From Kiritimatiellia bacterium (GTDB lineage: Bacteria; Verrucomicrobiota; Kiritimatiellia; RFP12; DVOR01): 39,726 bases of DNA. Position 1 is the stretch's first letter. Each line of letters opens with the position of its first letter. This document shows positions 6,895-15,014 of the stretch, piece by piece. The DNA lies in contig JAFYWN010000011.1 in NCBI GenBank assembly GCA_017558005.1, positions 1-39,726 on the forward strand, read 5' to 3'. A program made the translations under genes and the position numbers. Below the pieces are notes generated by a model. The model saw only the letters and a program-made list of their open reading frames with translations, had not been told where the DNA came from and did not search any database.

Positions 6895-8141
6895 AAGCAC
6901 TCGTCGGAGAGATGATTTTGGGATGGCACCGTGCGACGCGCGGGCCATTGATGGGGGCATTGGTTGCCACAGCCGTGCTCTGTTTAGGCGTAATCCCAAG
7001 CACAAGCGACCCAGGATTGGTTTACACTGGCTATGGACTCGGGCTCTACTGGGCTCTCCTCCTCTTAGCCTCCCTCTGGTGTGGCGGCACCGCCTATGCG
7101 CTTGATCGCGAACGCCACCGCCTCGCCCTCACCTTCACCAAGCCCATCCACCGATTGACGCTCTGGTGGGGACGTTGGCTCGCTGTGTGGGTGCCCTTTG
7201 CAGTTGCATCACTTGTGGCCTGCGTCATGCTCGCCTTCCGCGCCCTACCAGAAGGCCGCCACCTCACCTCTCCCCTCCTCCCCGACCTGCATCAAGCCTC
7301 AATTACCGAACTCGCACGTTTGCGTTCGCTCAATCGCGTCCCGAATGGCATCCCAGAGGCGCGCCTCTTGAAGGCAGTCTACGAAGACCTTGAATCTCGT
7401 TATACCGAATTACGCCCCGATGCGCCGCGCACCTATCGTTTCCCTCTCCCCGAAACCCTCCCCGAAGGCGCGGAAGCCACCCTACGCCTCTCTGGTGCAC
7501 CTTTCCCTGGTGCAAAAGATGCGCTCAACCTCATCGCCACCCTCACCCTCCCCGATGGCAGCACCGCCCAACTCAAACCCGAGCGGTTATTAGACACAGG
7601 CATGAGCATTCAATTGCCCCCTGCGGCACTCATTCCTGGTCAACCCCTTGCCATCACCCTGCAGCGCCTGGACCACACCAGTGCGGCAAGTGTGATCTAT
7701 CGGGAATACCATGACCTACACCTCCTCCTGCCAGGGCGTGCACCTTTAGGTAATTTGACCGCTTTTTTGGTTGTGCTCCTCCTCACGACAGCGCTCACCA
7801 CAGCTTTAGGCGTCTCCCTCGGGTGTATGTTCTCACTCCCTGTCACCCTCTTCACGGGCGTTTTGGCGCTTTTAGCCTGCACCATCTCCATCCTCTCCCC
7901 CTCGATTTCTGCAGTAGATAGCGCCGCCTCCCTCTGGTCAAACCTGAGCACCCTGATTTCAGAATCGCTCGCAAATCCCTTTAGAGACTTGACACAACTC
8001 AACCCGCTCCACGCCCTTTTAGAGGGTGAAGCCTTACAGCTTATGCTCATTTTGAAATTTACTGGCCGCGTCGTTGTGCCAGCGCTGTTACTCTGTTCGG
8101 CCTTTTCACTCTTCTCTGCGGTGCGCGACGAAGACCGTTGA
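6891..8141 (+). CDS. ABC-2 type permease with large extracytoplasmic domain
   Basis: A 416-residue second permease of the exporter. Membrane segments near residues 20-40, 50-70 and 96-115 are followed by a large hydrophilic region (roughly 120-280). That region holds FPLPETLPEG and other beta-rich stretches and is probably outside the membrane. At least three more membrane segments follow towards the C-terminus. The start chosen is the ATG in ATGA that overlaps the ATPase stop; an upstream in-frame ATG would add seven residues. It ends 7 nt before a convergent gene with no hairpin between them, so transcription may run into that gene's antisense strand. Substrate unknown. Confidence 0.75.
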   Translation: MKALVGEMILGWHRATRGPLMGALVATAVLCLGVIPSTSDPGLVYTGYGLGLYWALLLLASLWCGGTAYALDRERHRLALTFTKPIHRLTLWWGRWLAVWVPFAVASLVACVMLAFRALPEGRHLTSPLLPDLHQASITELARLRSLNRVPNGIPEARLLKAVYEDLESRYTELRPDAPRTYRFPLPETLPEGAEATLRLSGAPFPGAKDALNLIATLTLPDGSTAQLKPERLLDTGMSIQLPPAALIPGQPLAITLQRLDHTSAASVIYREYHDLHLLLPGRAPLGNLTAFLVVLLLTTALTTALGVSLGCMFSLPVTLFTGVLALLACTISILSPSISAVDSAASLWSNLSTLISESLANPFRDLTQLNPLHALLEGEALQLMLILKFTGRVVVPALLLCSAFSLFSAVRDEDR

Positions 8142-8148
8142 GTGCGCA

Positions 8149-8754
8149 TTAACGCACAGGGATCACACGCACCAATGCCGCACCATTATCTTGAATCGGC
8201 AGGCGAACGCGTGTATCCCACGGCAGGGCACAATCCGTTCGTGCGGGCACACCATCGGCCTCTGTCACGAAATCGGCAAATTCAAACGCCGTCTCCGGCG
8301 GAAGATGTTCAATTAAATCCGCAGTTCTAAAGGTCAATGCCGCAGGCTTTCCACACGGCAAAACGAAGGCACCGAGCGTATAGCTTCCATCTGCCTCACG
8401 CAAACCAAACTGCAAAAACCACCCAGGTTCCCCACGAACACACCAACGTTGCTCCGGCGGTAAGCGCAACATCCGCAACAATGCGGCAAAGGTCGCGCGA
8501 TAGACCTCGCTCATCTCCGTCCCATTCAATTGCCACGCTAAGTGCGGCGCGAGCGGCATCGCACGGAAGGCAGCAAAGAGCACCGCCGCGGGGGTGGTCA
8601 GTTCCTGCACAGCAACCGCCGCCTCCGCATCGGGAGCAGAGGTTAACAATTGCGCAGGAAAGGCGGCGGAACGTTCCGCAACGCTCCCGTCACGGCGCCA
8701 ATAACGTAACGCCGTTGAGCCATCGGGTTTGAAATAGAGATTAACCGGACGCAT
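8149..8754 (-). CDS. protein of unknown function
   Basis: A 201-residue protein that I do not recognise. It begins MRPVNLYFKPDGS and has no signal peptide or membrane segment. The sequence is rich in Ala, Leu and Pro with several short aromatic motifs (YWRRDGS, WFLQFGLREADGSYTLGAF). The frame uses codons like its neighbours and is bounded closely on both sides, which supports it being real. It starts only 10 nt after the stem-loop that follows the S1 gene and has no visible Shine-Dalgarno or room for its own promoter. Expression probably depends on read-through from the S1 gene. Confidence 0.6.
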   Translation of the reverse strand: MRPVNLYFKPDGSTALRYWRRDGSVAERSAAFPAQLLTSAPDAEAAVAVQELTTPAAVLFAAFRAMPLAPHLAWQLNGTEMSEVYRATFAALLRMLRLPPEQRWCVRGEPGWFLQFGLREADGSYTLGAFVLPCGKPAALTFRTADLIEHLPPETAFEFADFVTEADGVPARTDCALPWDTRVRLPIQDNGAALVRVIPVR

Positions 8755-8764
8755 GGTGCAAAGC

Positions 8765-8795
8765 GGGCTTCACGATTATTTCCATCGTGAAGCCC
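8765..8795 (-). terminator. stem-loop between S1 gene and downstream gene
   Basis: A perfect 12-bp inverted repeat (8765-8776 with 8784-8795, GGGCTTCACGAT and its complement) has a 7-nt loop. It lies 13 nt past the S1 stop codon. On the minus strand it is followed only by a short T run (GCTTTGC), so termination may be partial. It could act as an attenuator or processing site before the 8754 gene. Confidence 0.65.
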
Positions 8796-8808
8796 TTTAA
8801 AAATTTCC

Positions 8809-10011
8809 TTAGAGAGAAAGCGAAGCGAAGGGATTATTGCCCATTTCAGCATTCTTTACCTTATTGGCACGAATCCATTCCATGGGGTCATCCTGTGCTT
8901 CAGCTTCAGCCGTGGCGTCAGCCTTTGCAGCGGGAGCCGCTTCAGCGACCACAGGGCGCAACGCAATCTTGTGTGCGTCAGCATCAATGCTATCAATCTT
9001 CACTTCCAAGATTTGACCCTCTTCCACCACTTCATGTGCGGAAGCGATACGATTCGTCTTCGAAAGTGCGGCCAAGCGACCATTGGAAAGCAAGCCATCC
9101 ACGCCCGGCATCAACTGCGCAAAGGCACCAAAGGTGGCGATACGCACAATCTTTGCCTTCAGCACATCGCCAGCGCGGTACTGCGCCATAAAGGCATCCC
9201 AAGGATTCTGGCGCAACGCACGCAACGAAAGAGAGATGCGTTCCGTCACCTGATCCACGCGCTGAACCAACACTTCCACCGTGTCGCCAGGCTTCACCAA
9301 ATCTTCAGCCTTGACATTGCGCTCCCAAGAGAGTTCGCGCATCGACACCAAGCCCTCTGCGCCACCGAGGTCAACAAAGACGCCAAAGTCCATAATGCGC
9401 GTCACAGTGCCTTCACGGGTCTGCCCCTCTGCGAGTTCTGCAAAGAGCGCCGTGCGCTTCTCGGTGCGTTCCTTTTCCAAGAGCACGCGGCGCGACACGA
9501 GCACGTTCAGGCCACGTTCATCTTCAGCATATTCCGTAATCAAGAAGGTTTGACGCGTACCCACCACTTCGGAGGGTTCCGTACGATAGAGACCAATCTG
9601 CGAATACGGGCAGAAGGCACGTTGACCTGCGAGATCAATCTCATAGCCACCCTTGACCTCTGCCTTCACGATGCCGTCAATCGGTGTCTTTGCATCGTAG
9701 GCCTGCTGCAGGACTGCATTGCCACGACCGATGGCCTTATTGCGCGCAGTAAAGGTCATATTGCCCTGACGCATGCCGACGAACCACACTTTAATGCGTT
9801 CGCCTTCCTGCGCACGGAGCGTACCGTCATCTAAAATGAATTCTTCCTTGCTGAGGATACCCTCATCCTTCGCGCCCACATCCAACACCACATAATTTCC
9901 CTTTGTGGACACCACGCGCGCCGTAACGGCTTCACCGGGATTAAACCCCTTACGATAATTCAAGCCACCCGCGGCAAGCATCGCCGCAAAATCTGCCTTA
10001 GCATCTGCCAT
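8809..10011 (-). CDS. rpsA: S1-domain RNA-binding protein (ribosomal protein S1-like)
   Basis: A 400-residue protein with four S1 (OB-fold) RNA-binding repeats at about 23-90, 105-172, 193-262 and 279-348. The third is the most canonical, with TRIMDFGVFVDLGG and EGLVSMRELSW. The Ala/Glu-rich tail ends in PMEWIRANK and NNPFASLSL. S1 proteins bind mRNA at the 30S subunit and help initiation on messages with weak Shine-Dalgarno sites, which fits the many such starts in this window. E. coli S1 has six repeats; shorter forms exist in other phyla. A promoter lies at 10045-10073. A Shine-Dalgarno (GAAAGGAT) stands before the ATG. Confidence 0.88.
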   Translation of the reverse strand: MADAKADFAAMLAAGGLNYRKGFNPGEAVTARVVSTKGNYVVLDVGAKDEGILSKEEFILDDGTLRAQEGERIKVWFVGMRQGNMTFTARNKAIGRGNAVLQQAYDAKTPIDGIVKAEVKGGYEIDLAGQRAFCPYSQIGLYRTEPSEVVGTRQTFLITEYAEDERGLNVLVSRRVLLEKERTEKRTALFAELAEGQTREGTVTRIMDFGVFVDLGGAEGLVSMRELSWERNVKAEDLVKPGDTVEVLVQRVDQVTERISLSLRALRQNPWDAFMAQYRAGDVLKAKIVRIATFGAFAQLMPGVDGLLSNGRLAALSKTNRIASAHEVVEEGQILEVKIDSIDADAHKIALRPVVAEAAPAAKADATAEAEAQDDPMEWIRANKVKNAEMGNNPFASLSL

Positions 10012-10044
10012 ATTTCGTTATCCTTTCAACTAAAAACGCGCGGT

Positions 10045-10073
10045 ATTTTACCATAAAACCCCGCCCCTGCGAA
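10045..10073 (-). promoter_or_regulatory. sigma70-type promoter for the S1 gene
   Basis: On the minus strand, TTCGCA (-35, 10068-10073) and TAAAAT (-10, 10045-10050) are separated by 17 nt. TGG directly before the -10 makes it an extended -10 like those of purD, dnaB and resB. The predicted leader is about 25-30 nt with a Shine-Dalgarno. Confidence 0.6.
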
Positions 10074-10162
10074 CGTTTTCTTCACTTCCACTGTACGAGA
10101 ATTGCACCCATTGTCTCAGAAAGGCACGTTCACCTGCTACGCCACGGTGGCAAAAACAAATA

Positions 10163-10187
10163 CGGCGCTCAAATCAAACGAGCGCCG
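10163..10187 (-). terminator. rho-independent terminator of the purD-purE operon
   Basis: Inverted repeat CGGCGCTC (10163-10170) and GAGCGCCG (10180-10187) with a 9-nt loop. On the minus strand it is followed by TATTTGTTTTTG. It lies about 30 nt after the stop of the gene at 10216. Confidence 0.75.
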
Positions 10188-10215
10188 CATCAGTCCGTTT
10201 GCTTACTTCTTTAGT

Positions 10216-10959
10216 TTACTTCTTAGGAAGCGAATTGGGATATTTTGCGTTTAGGGCTTCCAGACGTTCAGCATAAGGCTCAAGCTGGGCGTTTAGACGT
10301 TTCCAAACAGCAGTCTTCTTCACCACCGAGTCATCAAAGGGATGTTCCGCTTCCCATGTCTCTGCAATGGCTTCCAAACGCTTAATTTCTTGTTGCAAAC
10401 CAGAGGCCTGATAACGAAGTTCCTTACGCAAGTCGCGGTATTTGATGCGTTGGCCATCAGTTTTTGCAGCCTTTTGTGCGGCTTCATACTTGCGATCCAA
10501 AGCAGGAATACCTGCGAGCTCCTTTTTCAACTTGGGCAAGTTTTTAGCGGGTGACTTGGCAAGGTGTTGCTCACGCTTGCGTTCCACCAAGGCATCTCGC
10601 GTGGCGCAACGCGAATAGTACTCTGCACAAAAGTCCTGATCTGCCTTAAATTCATCGTATCCTGCGGCACCAGCCACAAAGATTGCGCTCGCGAAGAAGC
10701 GGCTTTCAGCGGCAGAAATGATGCCCTTTGCCTCCACACCTTTACGTGTCACCGAGATGTAATACGCGGGCGCCTTATCCATTTTGACTTCGCGTAAGAC
10801 ATTGAACAATTCGCCCCCAAAGAGGTCGCAGGTCGGCTTTCCAGTCTTATCGTAGAGCGTCGTTGAGGGCACCACCACCACACCCCACCCGATCGGCGCA
10901 AGTTCTGCGGCGGTGAGCATGAAGGGAATCAACAAAAACAGCATGAGTAAGCGCTTCAT
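10216..10959 (-). CDS. secreted coiled-coil protein of unknown function
   Basis: A 247-residue protein starting MKRLLMLFLLIPFMLTAAELAP, a good signal peptide with cleavage likely after TAA. It is therefore periplasmic or surface located. An N-terminal portion with TLYDKTGKP and DLFGGELFNVLREV looks like an SH3-like fold, but this is only an impression. From about residue 125 onward the sequence is charged and helical (KREQHLAKSP, LKKELAGIPALDRKYEAAQ, GLQQEIKRLEAIAETWEAE) and probably forms a coiled coil. It follows the amidase gene by 27 nt and is the last gene before the terminator. A cell-envelope role is inferred from that context. An upstream TTG start adding four residues is less likely. 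Confidence 0.65.
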   Translation of the reverse strand: MKRLLMLFLLIPFMLTAAELAPIGWGVVVVPSTTLYDKTGKPTCDLFGGELFNVLREVKMDKAPAYYISVTRKGVEAKGIISAAESRFFASAIFVAGAAGYDEFKADQDFCAEYYSRCATRDALVERKREQHLAKSPAKNLPKLKKELAGIPALDRKYEAAQKAAKTDGQRIKYRDLRKELRYQASGLQQEIKRLEAIAETWEAEHPFDDSVVKKTAVWKRLNAQLEPYAERLEALNAKYPNSLPKK

Positions 10960-10986
10960 AGCGAAATCCAATCTGATTTGAATCGA

Positions 10987-12261
10987 TTAGTTCTTGTAGA
11001 AGATATACGTCCCGGCGGGAACACGCTTCATATCAATTGAAGCGGCGGCCTGAAGGGGTTTGCCGGGGAAGAGATAGTACGTGTCGGGAGCATCCCAACG
11101 CGTTGGGCAAAGTTTTGACGGGAGATTTTTACTCGTCACAGGACCACACATGGCGTAACCCGTGAGAATCTTCGTACCAGGAGGCAAAGCTTGCAGAGTC
11201 TTTGCCGTCAACTTTGAGCCCTGAATGCGGCCACCTGTTGGGCGCACATACCACGTGTCTGCCGCCATCACAGCATCACCAATCAGGGCCTTCGGGTGCG
11301 TACCCGCGGTTAAGGTCTGCACAGGTGCGGCATTTTCATCCCCCAAGACCACCTTCGTACCAGCGACCAAGGCCTCCCAGTCCGTGATTTTATCACCAGT
11401 GATCCGTTTGCCGTCGGGGAAAATGTAGAGCGTCGTAGCGGCATTATAAGCTTCACGCGCCACGTCCCATGCGGTCTGCCCCTTCGCAATCAAGATTTCC
11501 TTGGCATGCGTTTGCACTGGCACTACCGCTTTCACCTTCGAGACAGCCTTTGCCACCACAGAAGTCTTCTTCGGCGTTGCCTTTACACCCTTCGCGCCTG
11601 GCAATTTGTAAGGTAAGAGTTGATCGCCATTTTTGGCGTACAACACCTTCGCCAAAAAGTCGTCACCCACCGTCAAACGGCGCGCCTTTACGTCAGGATC
11701 GGAGAGCCAACGCTCCTTGAGCCCGAGCAACTTCCGCACGCCTGGCGTAGCATAGCCCATGCCACAACGTTTTCTGCCGCGATGACTCCGCCGATGCCAA
11801 CGGTTCGGCGTGCCATAAGCGACCTGCGCATGGGGCATGACATTGGCATCTTTAACGTTGTATAGCTTCTGTAAAAGCAGCACCAATTCCTTCAAGGCGG
11901 CATACTGCGCCGAGGTCAAGGCGCGGTCATGATAACCCACCACCTCAATGCCCACCGAGACTTCATCGATGTTTCGGCGGCCAGACCACATACTTGTGCC
12001 GCAGTGATAGGCCACCTTTCGGCGGTCAACAATGCGGTAGACCTTGCCATCACGATCCACACAATAGTGCGCTTCGCCATTCTTACTCAACTTGCGTAAG
12101 GAGGACTTCGCTTCGGCTTCGGTGGTATGGAGGATAATGTACTGCGTATTTGCGCGAACAGCGCGTTCGGAATTGCGAGGAGAGAGATACGCATTGCTGA
12201 GGTTTAGCGCACGGCAAAGGCCGCACGCTAAAACCAACAACACTGCGAGAAGGCCCCGCAC
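10987..12261 (-). CDS. N-acetylmuramoyl-L-alanine amidase, exported
   Basis: A 424-residue protein starting with GTG one base after the purE stop. A signal peptide (MRGLLAVLLVLACGLCRA) directs it to the envelope. Residues about 38-170 match the amidase_2/PGRP fold, which cuts the bond between MurNAc and the stem peptide. Zinc ligands visible are His45 (IILHTTE) and His144 (PHAQVAYG). Glu106 lies in SVGIEVVGY. The usual third ligand region is altered to an Arg/His-rich stretch, where His160 or Cys166 may serve. The C-terminal half holds AKGQTAWDVAREAYN and related segments that resemble LysM-like wall-binding repeats. It could recycle or remodel peptidoglycan. Confidence 0.82.
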   Translation of the reverse strand: MRGLLAVLLVLACGLCRALNLSNAYLSPRNSERAVRANTQYIILHTTEAEAKSSLRKLSKNGEAHYCVDRDGKVYRIVDRRKVAYHCGTSMWSGRRNIDEVSVGIEVVGYHDRALTSAQYAALKELVLLLQKLYNVKDANVMPHAQVAYGTPNRWHRRSHRGRKRCGMGYATPGVRKLLGLKERWLSDPDVKARRLTVGDDFLAKVLYAKNGDQLLPYKLPGAKGVKATPKKTSVVAKAVSKVKAVVPVQTHAKEILIAKGQTAWDVAREAYNAATTLYIFPDGKRITGDKITDWEALVAGTKVVLGDENAAPVQTLTAGTHPKALIGDAVMAADTWYVRPTGGRIQGSKLTAKTLQALPPGTKILTGYAMCGPVTSKNLPSKLCPTRWDAPDTYYLFPGKPLQAAASIDMKRVPAGTYIFYKN

Positions 12262-12262
12262 C

Positions 12263-12763
12263 TTAGAGCATTCCCTGAAGTTTTTCGTCGGCGGCGTTTA
12301 CCTTCTCCGCCATTTCGCGCTTGAAAGCGTGGAGCTTTTCACGCAAGGTGGCATCAGAGAGCGCCAGAATCTGTGCGGCCAAAACGCCCGCATTGGTAGC
12401 GCCGGCATTGCCAAGGGCAAGGGTCGCAACGGGAATGCCGCCAGGCATCTGAACCGTTGCGAGCAACGCATCCAAACCATCCATGGCGCCACCCTTCATC
12501 GGCACGCCCAAGACAGGCAACGTCGTATGCCCTGCAATGACGCCCGCCAAGTGAGCCGCCATACCCGCAGCGCAAATCAACACCTTCAAGCCACGTGCCT
12601 CTGCTTCCTCAGCATAAGCCGCAGCCTGCACCGGCGTACGATGTGCACTCATGATATGTGCTTCAAAGGGAATTTCAAATTTCTTCAGCGTATCGGTGCA
12701 CTTCTGCATTGTGCCCCAGTCCGAATCGCTGCCCATGATAATACCGACGAGCGGATTAGCCAT
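12263..12763 (-). CDS. purE: N5-carboxyaminoimidazole ribonucleotide mutase
   Basis: PurE moves the carboxyl group of N5-CAIR to C4 to give CAIR in purine synthesis. The 166 residues match the class I family length. The start VGIIMGSDSDWGTMQ contains the SDSD nucleotide-binding motif. AHRTP (about residues 40-44) supplies the catalytic His, and GMAAHLAGVIAGHTTLPVLGVP is the conserved central block. It lies 26 nt after purD in the same direction, the usual pairing of purine genes. A Shine-Dalgarno (AAAGGA) precedes the ATG. The downstream amidase starts one base after this stop, so that envelope gene is co-transcribed with purine genes. Confidence 0.95.
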   Translation of the reverse strand: MANPLVGIIMGSDSDWGTMQKCTDTLKKFEIPFEAHIMSAHRTPVQAAAYAEEAEARGLKVLICAAGMAAHLAGVIAGHTTLPVLGVPMKGGAMDGLDALLATVQMPGGIPVATLALGNAGATNAGVLAAQILALSDATLREKLHAFKREMAEKVNAADEKLQGML

Positions 12764-12789
12764 CCTGATCCGTCCTTTCTTTCCAAAAA

Positions 12790-14061
12790 TTAGAGATACT
12801 TAAATGCCTTAGCGGCGATATCACGACGGTAATGTGCACCTTCGAAGTGGATGCAATTCACGCCTTCATAGGCACGCGCCACAGCATCACGCAGATCCTT
12901 GCCGAACGCCGTCACGGTCAATACGCGCCCACCAGAGGTCACGACCTTACCATCCTTCAACGTCGTTCCTGCGTGGAAGACCAAGCATCCAGCCGCTTCA
13001 GCCGCCTCAAGACCCGTAATCTCAGCGCCCTTTGCATAAGCGCCCGGATAACCAGGAGATGCCATCACCACCGTGGTGGCGGATTCCGTGCGAAGCGAGA
13101 CGAGGTCATCAGAGAGCGTACCGTCGGCACATGCCATCAAAATCGGCACCAAGTCCGAAGCGATGCTAGGAACGACCACCTCGGTTTCAGGGTCACCGAA
13201 ACGGCAGTTGAATTCCAACACATTGATGCCCTTACGGCCAATCATCAAACCACAGAAGAGGACGCCCTTGTAGACAATGCCGCGCGACTTCAGTTCACGC
13301 AACACCGGAAGGACGATTTCTTCCTTCGTGAAACGCATCACTTCATACGTGGCAATCGGCGCAGACGTGTAAGCACCCATACCACCGGTATTCGGGCCTT
13401 CATCATTATCAAAGACACGCTTGTGATCCTGTGCAGGCGGCAACAACACGACGTGTTCACCATCGCACAGCGCAAAGACAGAGGCCTCTTCGCCTTCCAA
13501 GAATTCTTCAATCACCACTTCAGCACCCGCGGCACCGAAACGGCCATCATCGAGCATATCATGGATTGCAGACTCTGCCTCTTCACGCGTCTGAGCGATG
13601 ACCACGCCCTTACCTGCGGCCAAGCCATCGGCCTTAATCACCACAGGGAAACCGAAGTCTTCCAATTCATCAATCGCCGTAGCAGAATCGGTATAGACGC
13701 GGAAACGTGCAGTCGGCACACCAGCCTTTTCCATCACATCCTTCGAGAAAGCCTTACTGCCTTCCAAACGTGCCGCAGCTTCGCAAGGGCCAAAGACCTT
13801 GAGACCTTCCGCTTCCAATGCGTCGGTAATGCCCAAGCACAAGGGTGCTTCAGGACCCACGACGACCAAATCGGGTTGATTTTCTTTTGCCCAAGCCACC
13901 AATGCAGGGACATCCTCTGCGCCGATGGGCAGGTTTTCTGCAAGGGCTGCAGTGCCGGCATTACCCGGTGCACAATAGAGATTCGGACGGCTTGCGTCCT
14001 GGGAGAGTTTCCACACGAGCGCGTGTTCGCGCCCGCCATTACCGATAACGAGAATTTTCAT
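12790..14061 (-). CDS. purD: phosphoribosylamine-glycine ligase
   Basis: PurD (GAR synthetase) joins glycine to 5-phosphoribosylamine using ATP. With the start at 14061 the protein is 423 residues, the normal size, and begins MKILVIGNGGREHAL exactly as the family does. ATP-grasp motifs follow (VIKADGLAAGKGVVIA, EEFLEGEEASVFALCDG), and NCRFGDPETEVVVP near the C-terminal third is diagnostic. An upstream in-frame ATG would add six residues, but that codon overlaps the predicted -10 element. No Shine-Dalgarno precedes 14061, and the -10 ends 8 nt upstream. The message is probably leaderless. Confidence 0.95.
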   Translation of the reverse strand: MKILVIGNGGREHALVWKLSQDASRPNLYCAPGNAGTAALAENLPIGAEDVPALVAWAKENQPDLVVVGPEAPLCLGITDALEAEGLKVFGPCEAAARLEGSKAFSKDVMEKAGVPTARFRVYTDSATAIDELEDFGFPVVIKADGLAAGKGVVIAQTREEAESAIHDMLDDGRFGAAGAEVVIEEFLEGEEASVFALCDGEHVVLLPPAQDHKRVFDNDEGPNTGGMGAYTSAPIATYEVMRFTKEEIVLPVLRELKSRGIVYKGVLFCGLMIGRKGINVLEFNCRFGDPETEVVVPSIASDLVPILMACADGTLSDDLVSLRTESATTVVMASPGYPGAYAKGAEITGLEAAEAAGCLVFHAGTTLKDGKVVTSGGRVLTVTAFGKDLRDAVARAYEGVNCIHFEGAHYRRDIAAKAFKYL

Positions 14062-14069
14062 AGTGTTGT

Positions 14070-14078
14070 ATTTTACCA
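14070..14078 (-). promoter_or_regulatory. extended -10 promoter for purD
   Basis: On the minus strand TGGTAAAAT stands about 8 nt before the purD ATG, identical to the extended -10 of the S1 gene. A -35 is not clear. The short distance implies transcription starting at or next to the ATG. Confidence 0.55.
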
Positions 14079-14154
14079 AACTTATAGTCTTTCAGGGTGG
14101 AAAAGCGTTGTTTTAGAGGGACACCCAAAGGGGAGTAGCACCCTCCTTAAGCGG

Positions 14155-14991
14155 TTATGCATTCAACAAATGCACAATCTCTTCGGGCCAAAGGGCATCA
14201 TCGGGCGTTTCAATAATGAGCGGAATATTCTCAAATCGCGCATCCCGAGCGATGCGTTCAAAGAGCGGCCACCCGATGTAACCCTTGCCAAGAGACTCAT
14301 GACGGTCATGATGCGAGGCGAGGTCGCTCTTTGAGTCATTCAGATGCATCCCGCGGAGGTAGTTTAATCCAATCCGCGCATCCAATTCACCAAAGAACGC
14401 CTCAAAGATCTTTTCATCGCGCAGGTCATACCCTGCGGCGAAAGTATGCGCCGTGTCGATACAGAAACCAATACGCGAGGGATCATTGACACCCGCGATA
14501 ATGCGTTGGAGCTCTTCGGGTTTTGACCCCAAATAGGCACCCTGCCCCGCCGTGTTTTCAATCACAATCGTCACGCCTTGCGTTTCGGCAAGGGCGCGAT
14601 TAATGCTCTCCGCCACGCGATCGCAAGCCGCCTCCACGGAGAGTTTTTTCAGGTGCGAGCCAGGATGCAAGTTTAAACGATCCAACCCCAACGCCTCGCA
14701 ACGATGCAACTCATCCAAAAAGGAACCCATGCTCTTCTCATGCAACTCGGGATCGGGATTCGCCAAATTGATGAGATAGCCCGCATGGGGCAAGATTTGC
14801 GTGGGGGCATAAGGCGCCGCCTGCATTGCGTCGCGGAAGGAGGCCACATCAGCAGCGGCGAGGGGTTTGCCAATCCATTGACGTTGGTTCTTCACAAAGA
14901 GCGCAAAACCCGTGGCACCCACCGCCAAGGCGTTGGCAATTGCCGCCGCGGGTGCGCCTGCAGCAGAGACATGAGGTCCAATAAAACGCAT
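14155..14991 (-). CDS. nfo: endonuclease IV (AP endonuclease)
   Basis: Nfo cuts DNA 5' of abasic sites in base-excision repair using three zinc ions. The 278 residues match E. coli Nfo length. Family motifs are intact: GPHVSAAG at the N-terminus, LNLHPGSH, VIENTAGQG, FCIDTAHTFAAGYD, GMHLNDSK followed by DRHESLGKGYIG, and LIIETPDD near the end. Together these contain the expected His, Glu and Asp metal ligands. A strong Shine-Dalgarno (AGGAGG) lies 6-7 nt before the ATG, unlike most genes nearby. It follows the glycosyltransferase gene by 23 nt in the same direction, and purD has its own promoter downstream. Confidence 0.95.
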   Translation of the reverse strand: MRFIGPHVSAAGAPAAAIANALAVGATGFALFVKNQRQWIGKPLAAADVASFRDAMQAAPYAPTQILPHAGYLINLANPDPELHEKSMGSFLDELHRCEALGLDRLNLHPGSHLKKLSVEAACDRVAESINRALAETQGVTIVIENTAGQGAYLGSKPEELQRIIAGVNDPSRIGFCIDTAHTFAAGYDLRDEKIFEAFFGELDARIGLNYLRGMHLNDSKSDLASHHDRHESLGKGYIGWPLFERIARDARFENIPLIIETPDDALWPEEIVHLLNA

Positions 14992-15014
14992 AAAAACCTC
15001 CTAATTAAACAAAA

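Noticed and set aside
12832..14334. 500-codon plus-strand open frame opposite purD and nfo
   Set aside because: Antisense register shadow of purD. No start signal and no recognisable protein motif.
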